DNA from: Verrucomicrobiota bacterium | GTDB lineage: Bacteria; Verrucomicrobiota; Verrucomicrobiia; Limisphaerales; JAEYXS01 | NCBI GenBank assembly: GCA_023431185.1 | Contig: JAEYXS010000038.1 | Location: 1 to 57,888 of the forward strand | Length of the DNA: 57,888 nucleotides | Direction: 5' to 3' | In this document: one piece after another, positions 32,998 through 44,900 of the stretch | Position numbering within the stretch: the first letter of the stretch is position 1 | How the letters are laid out: each line of letters begins with the position of its first letter | The notes under the pieces: generated by a model | Seen by the model: only the letters and a program-made list of their open reading frames with translations | What the model was told of the DNA's origin: nothing | The model's database searches: none | Program-made: the position numbers and the translations under genes

Positions 32998-35900
32998 TTA
33001 TTGTTGACGGGCGCGGTAGAACCGCACCGCATTGCTCGTTCCCGCCGGGTCGTTGATGATGATAATGCCATCGGCGCTGGATTGAGTGCTGATAACCACC
33101 CAGTTCACCAAGTCCGTCGAGGCTTCCACCACATAGGTCACCCCCGGCTGGCCGACCAGCGTCAGTGAGATGTTGCCCGGAGTTACATTGATTGAACCGC
33201 CCGCCAGCACGAAGCCATTGACGGTTGATACGGTTGTGACGCTGTTATTGGAAGCGTTCAGTTCAATGTCGCCATGGGTCACAGTGGTGACATTGGTGAT
33301 GCTGCCCGGCATGTCCGGTGCCACCACGATGGCCGCCTGATACTGGGCGTTGGCCGCCATGGCCCCCACCGTCCAGATGACGGCCCCGTTGCCATTGGTG
33401 ACGATGCTGCCCTGGGTGGTCGCAACATAGACCAATGTCACATTGGCTGGCAACGCGTTACTGACGGTCACGCCCGATACGCCATTCGGACCGCTGTTGG
33501 TCACCGTGATGGTGTAAGTAAGGTTCGACCGGGCAGTCACCGGTTCAGGCGAAGGCGTCACGGTCAACGCCACATCCGCAGACGGAGCGATGGTGGCCAC
33601 CGTCACCAAACTCAGGCTCCAGCCGCTTATGGCACCGACGTTGCCTGTCTGATCATCCATCACATACAGGCTCCACTGGCCGTTGGGGTTCGTGCCTACC
33701 AGTTCCGCCAGCTTTGCCGCATACGGGGCTGCCGGAGCCGGAGCCGCGAACACATCATTGGTGGACAACGGATCGGTCGGCGCATTCAGGTAATTGGAAG
33801 GCTTGTAAACGCCATCCGTAATCACACCTGAATCGGGCAACGAAGAGGCCGCGCTATCGTCCAGCGTGATGTTCACGCCGCTGAGGGCAAAGCCACCGCC
33901 CACGTCAGAAACCAAGAGCACCTTATGGCCTGACGGGCTGACGAGCAGGATGTCCAAGTCATCCGGGAACGTATGCGTCACATTGCTCAAGGTAACCGTA
34001 GCCTTGAGTACTGTTCCAGCCTGCCCACTGACAGTAATGACCGAAGGATAGGTAAGCGCCGGACCCACATCGACCCCGGTGATTGTGGAAGAAGAACCGG
34101 TGACGCTCGTGGCCCCCAGCTGATAAGTAAAGGTGACCGTCCCCAGATTGACGGCTCCATCCTGCAACTGGAGGGTCACGCTCAACGTGTCACCCAAGTT
34201 GCCACTGGCACTGAAGGTATAATTCTGGGCCGCCGATGCGCCCGAGGCGATGGCCCCGTAGGTCTTGACCTGCGGTCCACTATTGGTCGCCACGCCGCCC
34301 GTCGGCAGCAGTGTCGCCACCAAGTTGCCCGTTGCCACCGCACCTTTGTTCACCAATTCGAGGCGCAGCGTCACCGTTTCACCTGGGTCAATCGCACCAT
34401 TACTCGGGGTGATGCTTTCTGTAAGGAGCGTGGAAGCTCCCAAGTCGATATCGGCCGAAGGACTCTGGACCGCCACCGCCAAGGTGGCGGAATTGTTGGC
34501 CGCCACCGGGTCAAACGTCCCCCCAGCAGTGACAAAAGCGGTATTGTTCACCACCCCGGCCACATTTGCCGTGACCACCACTTGCATGGTCACATTGGTG
34601 CCGGTCGGCACAGAACCCAAGGTGAAGACCACCGCCCCGGATACATTTGCCGCCGTGCCTTGCGGCGTGGTGAACGAAACCAGCGTCACCGAGCTCGGCA
34701 ACGGATTGGTCAGCACCACAGACGTCGCCGTGGACGGCCCACGATTGGTCAGGGTGATGGAGTAAGTGATATTGCCGCCGACCGTGACCGGATCGGGTGT
34801 GGCCGTCAGACCAACCAGCAGGTCGGCCGAATCCGTCACCGCCGTAGAAGTGGTCACTGCCACATTGTTCAACGTGTTGGCATCATTCACCGCAGAGGCG
34901 GCCGTGACTGTGTTCGTGAGGCTGCCCGCTGCCGTGGGCGTCACCACAATGGTCAGCGTGGCCGTACCGTTCACACCCATGCTGCCGAGCGTAGCCGTGA
35001 CCAAGCTGCCAGAGCGGGATACCACACCTTGCGAAGAGGTGCCCGACACGTAGTTCACGCCGGACGGCAACACATTGGTGATGACCACGCCGGTGGCCGT
35101 TGACGGTCCCAGATTGGTCAGCGTGATATTGTAGGTGAGGTTGTTGCCCAAAGCGACCGTGCCGACTGGCGTCGTGCTGACACCGACAGCCAAGTCCGCA
35201 TTCGCACCGACCACTTGCGAGAAGACCAAGGTATTATCACCCAAGAACGTATCCGTCTCGCTGCTCGCGATGCCGACCGTGGCCCGGTTGGTGAAGTTGC
35301 CCGAGCTGGTCGGACGCACCGTGATGTAATTAGTCACCACGGCCCCGTTCGCCATGCTGCCCAAGGCCAAGATCACCCGGCCAGTCGGCTGGGTCACCGC
35401 TCCGCTCACCGAATTGCTGGCGGAGATAAATGTGAACGGTCCGCTGAAGAGGTTAGTGACAAATACGCTGGTAGCCGTGGCCGGTCCCCGGTTCGTCACC
35501 AGCAGAGTATAGGTCTGATCCGCGCCCACCAGCAGCGGTCCAGGGGTCTGCGTGCCAGCGATGACCAGCCCGGCCGTCGGATTGGCCGGGAACACCGTGG
35601 TGATATTCAACGACCAGCCATTGGAGATGGCACCAAAATCACCCGTCGTATCGTCACGCACGAAGAGGTGCCACTGACCGTTCGGGTCAATGCCCTTGAA
35701 AGCGGACATGGAGGTGAAGTAAGGACCAGCCGGAGCCGGTGCGCCGAACACGTCCGGATCCGGTGCGGCATAGTTTGCCGGACGATAGCTGGTACCATTC
35801 ACAATCAAGGCGTTATCCGGCAGTGCAGTCGCCGCCAAATCATTGATTGTGAAGGTAGTGTTATTCAGGCTGCGGTCGCCGCCGGCATCGGCCATGACAA

Positions 35901-38900
35901 TCACGCCTTGGCCAGCCGGGCTGACGAGCAAGATGTCGATGTCATCGGGATAGCTATGAGTGACGTTGCTCAACGTCAGCGACACATTGTCCAAGATACC
36001 CACGAGACCGGAGACCGTGATGGTATCAGGATAAGGAGTGGCATCACCCAAGGCATTGATGGTGATCTGATTCGTCGAACCGGTGCTGGTTGTGCCGCCC
36101 AAGCGATAGCGGAGCACACCCGGGTCATAAACGATCCCGCCCGTATCTGTCAGATTGAATGTCACCGTCAGCGTGCCGCCATTGGTCCCGGTGACCAGGA
36201 AGTTGAATGTGCGAACCGCCGATGCACCCGGAGCCAACACCCCGAAGGTGGCATTTTGCGGTCCAACGTTCGTGATCACGCCGCCCGTGCCAAGCAGCGA
36301 TCCCGCCGCCGCTGAGCTGGCCACGTCACCCAAATTGCGGAAGGTAACGTTCACGCTCACCTGCTCGTTGATGTCGAAGGCACCATTGGCTGGCCCCGGG
36401 GTCTCGGAGTTGATGCTCAAAGACTCGATCGCCAGATAAGGCCCGGGTCCGCGCAACCCGGTTACATTCGTCACCGTGTTGTTCGCCAGATTCAGGTCAT
36501 TGGTCACCGCCGGGAGTCCGATGGCCGTAATGTTCGTGACCGAGCGGATGACCCCGTTCGTATCCAGTGCCTCGATCTCCACCAAATAACCGGATGCCTT
36601 GGCCAACACCGGCAGATCAAAGATCAGGGTGTTGCCGTTGGTGGTGACGTTTGTCACGCTCACCGAACTGAGTTGGAGTGAAGTCGGCAGGACATTCGTC
36701 AGCGTGACACCGCTGATATCACTTGGGCCGTAGTTCGTCACCAGGAGAGAGTAGCGCACCGTCGTGTTGGTCTTGACCGGATTATTGACTGTGACCAGCA
36801 CTTCGAGGTCGGTGGACAGGTCGTTGTCCACAATGTCAACCGTATGCTGGGTGATGCCCAGCAGGCTCAGATTCGTGCCGCTCAGATTCACCGTGAAGCT
36901 CTCGGCACCTTCGATGATAAAGTCATCTTTCACCTCCACAGCGATGACTTTGTTGGTCTCGCCCGGGCCGAAGACAATCACCCCGTTGGTCTGCAGATAA
37001 TCCAGACCCGCCTGGGCAGCGAGGTTGGCCGTCGCGTAATCAACGATGAAAGTTCGGGTATCGAGACCTGAACGTGTCACGGTCAACGAGAGGGTTGTAT
37101 CGCTCTCACCCACCGAGACTGAAGCGGACGTGAACCCAATGGTGACATCGTTGTCATCGATGATGACGTTGGCCGAAGCTGTTCCCAAAGTTGCCCCCAC
37201 GCTCACGCCGCTGAGCGTCAGGGTGAAGTTCTCGGCGTCATCCTGCAAAGCGTCGTCCAGCGTGGCGATATTCACCACTTTGCGGGTCTCACCGTTCGCA
37301 AAGGTCACCAGCACATTGGTGCCGGTATAATCCGAACCGGCCAAGGCGGTGCCATTCGCCGAACTCAAGGTCACTGACACGATGCCTGAGCTGCCGTTAG
37401 TGCGCACAATCGCGATCTGGGCAGGTTGCGACTCCACCACATTATAAACCACCTGCTCAAAGGAGATCACCCCGGCGCTAAAATCATCGTCAAATATGTT
37501 GAGCACGGCGTTCGTCACCCCTGGCAAGGCCGAACCGGTGAAGTTCGTCAATTGCAGGCTCACCGTCTCAATCCCTTCCACCAAGGAATCATTGTTGATC
37601 TGGATGAGCACAGCCTTGGGATTGGCATCCCCGGCCGCCCAGAAGATGTCATTTGTCACCGCGAGGTAATCAATCACTTCGCTGGCAGAACCGACAGTCG
37701 TCTCAAACCGGACGGTCACCGGATCATTGCTGCCGCCGGTGCGAGTCAGCAGGATGGTAGCATTGACTCCGTTCTCCGCCACGACATAGCTAGGCGAACT
37801 GAAGGAAATCACGCTTTCGTTATCCACGATGACCACCGACACATTCGTGCGCGCTGCCAAGAGCGTGCCATCCAGCAGCGGGACCACTCCGACATTGTTC
37901 GTCGGATTGTGGAGTTCGACATAGAATATGCGATTCAGGTTGGTCATGGCCGGCACATCGTCAAACACCGGCAGCCGCAGTTCCTTGGTCGTCTCACCTT
38001 CAGCGAAGATCAACGTGTTAGTGGAGGCTGTATAATCAACACCGGGCAGGGCTGTTCCCGGCAATGTCACCACATCCACCGAGGTGGACAATGCCGTACC
38101 CAACAAGCGCGACACCCGGACACCCACAGTGGACTCATTCTCATTGACCAGGAACTGGCTGGCAGAGAACTGGAACACCCCTGAGCCCATGTTGGTGCCG
38201 TTGTTCAATCGGGCGATATTGTTGCGAATCTGTCCGTCAACACTCTGGAATCCGCCACCAATCAAAATCTTGTCGTCCGGCTGGATGACAATCGAATTGA
38301 TGAATCCATCTGCTCCGGTGCCAAAGTTGATGGTCGGGTCGATGCCACCGCTGGCCAGCAGTCGCACAATGCGGTTATGGGGAACTCCATTGAATTCAGT
38401 GAAGTTACCAGCCACCAGGAGTTTCTGGTCCGCCTGTACGGTGATCGCGAAAACAGAATCATTGAATCCGGCACCGAATCCCGTGAATTGGGCCGTATCC
38501 ACTGTTCCATCCAAGTTCAAGCGGACCATATAACTTGAGCTGTTGGTGCCCACGGCCGTAAAGGATCCACCCACCAGTATCCGGCCGTTTTGCTGCTGTG
38601 CCAGCGCGAAAACCGAATTATTGAAACCACCCGCAAGATTCGTGGCAAAGGCGGCATCCACCGTTCCGGCGTTATTCATACGGGCCAGTTTCTGGCTGGG
38701 CACGCCATTCAACAGGTTGAAATCACCACCCACTACCACATCACCATTGTCCAACAGCAGCATGGCGTTGACTGGAGCATCCGCTCCGGCACCGATATTG
38801 AAGCTCGTGTCTACTGAACCGTCAGCATTCAAACGGGTCACGAAATTGGCCGGGGTGACATTGATGATATTAAAGTCACCACCCAACAGCACCTTGCCGT

Positions 38901-41900
38901 CGGGCTGCAACTGCAAGACATTCACGGGCGCGTTCGGGCCCGCTCCCGTATTGAACGAAGTATCCACACTGCCGTCCGGGTTCAACCGGGCGACATTCAG
39001 TACCGGCGTTCCGTTGACGGAATCAAACCGTCCGCCAATGATTATTTTCCCGATGTTGGTACCGTTGGTGTAGATGAGCAGACTCCGGACCGTGGCATTG
39101 GTGCCCCCCAGAGTCACTGGACCAGGGTTAAACCCTGTGAAGGTAGTTCCATCCAGATTCAACTGGGCGACGTTGGAACGGGTGAGGGAATTCACGAAGC
39201 GGAAGTCACCCACCAAGGTGATGCGGTTTGTTCCGGGCCAGATGGCCAGATCATAAACCGGACCATCGGTGGATGGCGAAAAGGTCTCATCAACACTGCC
39301 GGCCTTAATCTCATCATCCACAATGACAGCAACAGCCGTGTTCAGCGGGCTCACCCCGTTCGTCGCAAAGACAAGTCCACCCAAGGGATTCGACATGGTG
39401 ACGAGGATGGTCTCATCGGCTTCCACAATCAGATCGTTTATCAGGGTGATCTTGTTGGTCACCGGACCACCAACTCCATCAGCCCAAGTCACCGTCAGCG
39501 GCACTGTGACGAAATCCTCATAATCGATGCCCGCCATGGCTGTTCCCGGACTCAAGGTCAAATCAACCGCAACTGCTCCGGTGATGCCGTTGGTGCGTTC
39601 AAGCACAATCTCAACTTCCAGTGCACTTTCGGACGCGGAGAAGACCGGCTCACGGAACACCACAGTACCAGGCAGCGTATTCGTGCTCAAGATGGTGATG
39701 TCCGTCGTAGGCGTGGCGATACTCGGTCCGTTACCCGGCAACGGGTTGCTCAAGACAACTTGCAGTGTCTCAGGATTCTCCACCAAGTTATCCGCCAGCA
39801 CATCCAAATCGAATGTTTGTGAGGTGATCAGGTCTGGGAAGGTCAAGGTTACGCTGGCCACCACAAAGTCAGCCCCGGCCGTGGCCGTCAGGCCGACCAA
39901 GGTGTAGTCAACACTAACCGGTTGATTCGTCGTCCGGCCCGTCAAATTCACGGTGATTGGAGTGATGCCGCTTTCCGAGATGGGTGCGACCGGGGCAATG
40001 CTGAACTGACCGAAAATGGCCGAGTTATTGTTGATAATGTTGACTGTGGCCGGGTTTGGGAATCCGACCACCGCTCCGCCGGTAGGATTGGAGAGCTGCA
40101 CCTGGAAGGTTTCGTTCGTCTCCCCGGCATCTGAATCCGAAAGAATCCGGACCGTGATCTGCTTGACTTTTTCCCCGTCGGAGAACGCCAGCGACCCATT
40201 GGTCACGATGAAATCAACTCCAGCCGCAACAGCCACGCCGCCTACTGCATCCCCTGTTGAAACAGTGCCAAACGAGACTGACACCAAACCCGAACTGCCA
40301 TTGGTTCGGACTACAGTCAGCGTGATGGAACCGCCATTTTCATCCACCGTATATCCAGATTGAGTGAATTGGATGACACCCGGGGCGAAGTCGTCATTTA
40401 AGATGCTTACGGTTGCCTGAGCGGGTGTTCCCACCACGCCATCACCGGAGACGTAGGTCAAGCTGACCGAAAGCGATTCAAGGCCTTCATCGATCGCGTC
40501 GTTGATGATCGGCAGGGCAACTGTCTTGTTGGTCTCACCCGGCAGGAAGGTGACCAATGATGAGAGTGCGATGAAATCACTCCCCGCCACGGCCGTTCCG
40601 TCCACTGTACTCAATCTCACCGTCAAAGTCCCAGTGATACCACCAGTGCGGACCAACAGTATCTGCTTGGCACCCGTCGGGTCGTTCTCGCTGACACTGA
40701 ACAAGGTCTGGGCGAAGAACACCGCACTGTCATTGTCCACGATGCGCAGCGTGGCCACCGGCTGGTTGCCCAAGCCGTAAGGTGGCGAGGTGGATGGGTT
40801 GCTCAAAGTCAGGTTCAGCAATTCATCACCTTCAATGACCGTGTCATTATTGATGGTGATACGCATCTCTTGGAAAGTTTCCGCATGCGGGAATACGACC
40901 GTCATCGGCGGTGCAATGGCTGTATAATCCAACGCGGAAGCCTTACCTGCTCCTGCCGGCAATATATCTTCCGTATTGAAATCCACGCTTACCGAACCAT
41001 CAGTTCCGCCGATGCGGCGGATATGGACCACCGCGTTGGTCTCGTTCTCGCTGACCACAAACTGCGGCAGGTTAAACTGCAAGCGACCCGGTCCGGCAAT
41101 GACGCCTCCATGCAGACGCACAAGATAACTGCGCGGCTGACCATCGAACTGGGTGAATCCGCCACCGGCAATGATCCGCCCATCGGTGGGTTGGACCGCC
41201 AAGGCCGTGACGAACGAATTGGCTCCCTGCCCGAAATTGATGCCGGCGTCAGGGCTGCCATCACTGTTAAGACGGGTGAGACTGCGTCGCGTCACATCGG
41301 AGAACTTGAGGAAGTCGCCCGCCACCAGTATTTTGCCGTCCGGCTGCAAGGCCAAGGACAGGACCGGGCGGTCACCACCTGCACCTGGATCGAAAGCGGC
41401 ATCAAGCGTGCCGTCCGCCTCCAGACGTGCCAAGTAATTGAAAGGCTGGCCGTTCGCATTGGTAAAGTAACCACCCACCAGGATACGCCCATCGCTCTGC
41501 ACCAAAAGACTGCGCACCGTGCCATCAAACTGCGGGGTGAAGCTCGTATCAAGCTGGCCGTTGGGCAGCAAACGCGCTACCCGGCCGACCGCCTGTCCGT
41601 TGTAGTTAGTGAAGTCGCCACCGATCAGGATGCGACCGTTGTTCTGGATCGCCACGGTATGGACGTCACCATCCGGACCGCTGCCGGTCTGGAACAAAGT
41701 ATCAATCGCACCATTCGTGTTCAAACGCACCAAGTGCGGCCGGTTCTGGCCGTTGAACTTGGAGAAGGCACCACCCACGACGATTTTGCCGAGGTTCAAC
41801 GGGTCACGATGGATCTTGAGCGCATAAACCGGATTATCCGCCGCGGCACCGGGGCTGAAGTTCAAGTCGATGCTGCCGTCCAAATTGATCCGGGCAATGC

Positions 41901-44900
41901 GGGCTCGGTTCGTCCCATTATAGTTCGTGAACAGACCGCCAATGATGATTTTGTTGTCACCCTGCAGCTCGATGGCACGGATGGAAGCATCCGCTCCGGT
42001 GCCCACCGTGAAAGTGGCATCCAGATCGCCATTCGGCAGCAAACGTGCAAGACGGGTGCGGCCAATGCCGTTGAAAGTGGTGAAGTCACCACCGATCAGC
42101 AAATTACCATCATTCTGTAGGCGTAACGAATACACGAAACCGTTAGCCCCGGCCAATGAGTTGTACGCCTGATCCACTCCCCCCGCCGGTTCATTGATGA
42201 ACTCGTCATCAACGATCGTCAGCGTGGCGGCCAATGGACTGCCCGAGGCGGCGTTGATGATAGTCGGGAGTGACAGCGCCAAAGTACGGTTGAAGGTGCC
42301 GGCCAAGGTGCGGTTCTGCACCAAGTTATCCAAGATAGGCACGCGGAACTGGCCACTGCTCACCCCTTGGGCAAGCTGCACGGTACCCGCCACATGCACA
42401 TAGCCCGCTTCATCACTGTTGATGGAGGTGATGGCACCGGGAGAACCCGATGGCGTGACGACCAAAGCCGGCCCTCCGGCAGTCGCCGCGATCTGGAACG
42501 TATTGGCGGTGCGATTGATGACAAAATAAGTGGTCCCGGCTATCACGCCGCCAGCAGGCACAGTCCCATCGAAGACCACTTGGTCGCCATTGGCGTAAGG
42601 ATGGGCCGTCAAGGTGATGGTATTGGCCGCAACCGCTGCGTTGGAGTCAAAGCCAATTATAAACTTCAGGTCACAGGTGTCACCCGAAGCGCCCGCCGGG
42701 GCGATGTCGATGGCCACTCCGCCGGAGGTCGCCGCCAGTTGGAAAGTATCTGCCGTCGCTCCCACTACGAAGTAATTGATGCCTGCAGCCAAATTGCCCG
42801 GGGCGGTGCCCCCCACGATGCGCACAATCTGTCCGTTGACCAGACCATGTCTGGTGACATGGATGGTGTTGGCACCATCATTCACCTCATCCGCCACATC
42901 AAAACGGAAAATCGGCCGGGCGTTGAAAGTGTTGGAGGTACCATAATTGAACAGCACGTTGCCTGAGCTACCGTTCAAGCGTTCCACAGTGATGATTGCT
43001 TCCCCGCCATTCTCGCTGACGGTGAAGGCGGAGGACACCAGTTGCAATGTGCCTGGTATGTCGCTGTCCTGGATGGTCACGGTCCCGGTCGTTGTTCCCA
43101 GCAGCAATGGATCGGTGGCACCTGTAGCCAGAATCCGCGGATCGCTCAAATTAACGGTAAAGGTTTCGGTGGCGGCTTCCACCTCGCCATCCTGAGAGAT
43201 CGGGATGGTGATCGTCTTGGGCGTGGTTTCACCATCATTCCACATCAGGATGCCCGGGGTGCCAACAGGTACTGGCACATAATCACTCCCGGCCGTGGTG
43301 GTGACGTCAGCCGTCGAATACTTCACCGACAAGGCACCCACATTACCCCCTGTGCGGGTCACCGTGACCGTGACCGCGCCAGTGGATTCGGAGACGGTAT
43401 AAGTGCTCGGGCTGATGCTCAGGCGGCCATGGGCGAAGTCATTGTCCAAGATTTTCACCGTCGCGCTGATCGGGAACAAGGCGGCATTCGTCTGCGCCCC
43501 GCCCGCCGGGTTGAACAGGCTGATCACTATCGTTTCATCAGGTTCCGCCAGCGAGTCGTTGATGATCGGGATGTTGAAACTTGCACTGGTCACCCCGGAA
43601 GGCAGCGTCAGGCGCCCGCTACGCAGCAGGTAATCCACACCCGGTCCGGAGCTGCTCGCTCCCGTAGCCGTTCCATTGCTCGTGGTGTAATCGATAGAGA
43701 CCGTTCCGTCAGTGCCGTTGGTGCGGGTGATGGTCACCGTGGCCATGCCGCCGTTCTCAGTCACCGTGAACTCCGTCGAAGTCAATCCCAAGATGCCGTG
43801 ATTGAAATCGTTTTCCACGATGGTCAAGGTGGCCTGGTCAGCCCCCAGTGCCACGCCGAACGGAATGCTTTCCCCGCCCAAGGGAACGATCTCCACATCC
43901 GTCGCCCGGCTGAGCCGCAGGTTTACTATGCGGTCCCCCTGCACAATCGTGTTGTCGATGATGCCCACATTGACGTTATCAAAACCACTCGAGACTCTCT
44001 GGCTCGCACCGAGCGGCGTCCCCAGGAAGGTATCATTATTGGGTCCCATTAGAGCCTCGGTGATCCGTTTCGGAGTGCCTGGCGCAAGAATCGAGTTTTG
44101 AGCGGATATCCAGATCGGCGTCACGATGGTGGACTGGTAGTCCACCCCTGCCTGCGCGGCTCCTGGCCCGGTCGGCCGGTCGCTCGTGCTGAAGGTAGCC
44201 CGTGCAGCCGCCAAACTGCCGTTGTCACGAGTCAGGGTCACGAACAGAGTACCCGAGTTCTCATCCACCGTGTAGTTGCTCTGGGTGAACTGGATATTGC
44301 CCGGGCCGTCAACCTGGCCGCCGATTACCCGGCAAACATTGAACCGGCTGCGCACGTCATCGCGGCGAAAACCGCCACCGATGCGTTTGAAAGTACCGCC
44401 GATGATGATATTACCGTCATCCTGCAGCCCCAAGGCCGAGATGAAGTTCTTGGGCTCGGTGCTCAGACGATTGATGACACCGGCAAACTGGTTGTATGCC
44501 GTGTCCATGAAGCTGGTGTCCAAAGAACCGTTCGCCAGCAACCGGGCCATGCCGATACGACGCACTCCATGATAGCGGGCGAAGATACCGCCGGCCAAAA
44601 TGCGTCCATCCGGCTGGATGGCCAGCGTGAAGACCGAGTCATCAAAACCGCTGCTGGTGTAAAAACCGGTGTCGAGACTGCCGTTCGTATGCAGCCGGGC
44701 GATCCGGGCGCTGGTACGCAAATCCATCTGGGTGAACGCCCCGCCCACCACCACCTTGCCATCCGTCTGGAAGGCCACCGCGTTGACCGTGTTGTTGGCA
44801 CCCGCGCCTGGATTGAAGGTGGTATCCAGGGAACCGTCGGCATTCAAGACCGCAATACCATTCCGGGGCGAGCCGTCAAACTCCGTGAAATCACCGCCGA

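Noticed and set aside
33973..36315. Plus-strand open frames opposite the giant repeat protein, up to 376 codons.
   Set aside because: They are antisense to Calx-beta, DUF11 and P-domain repeats, are rich in Arg and His, and have no signal or motif.
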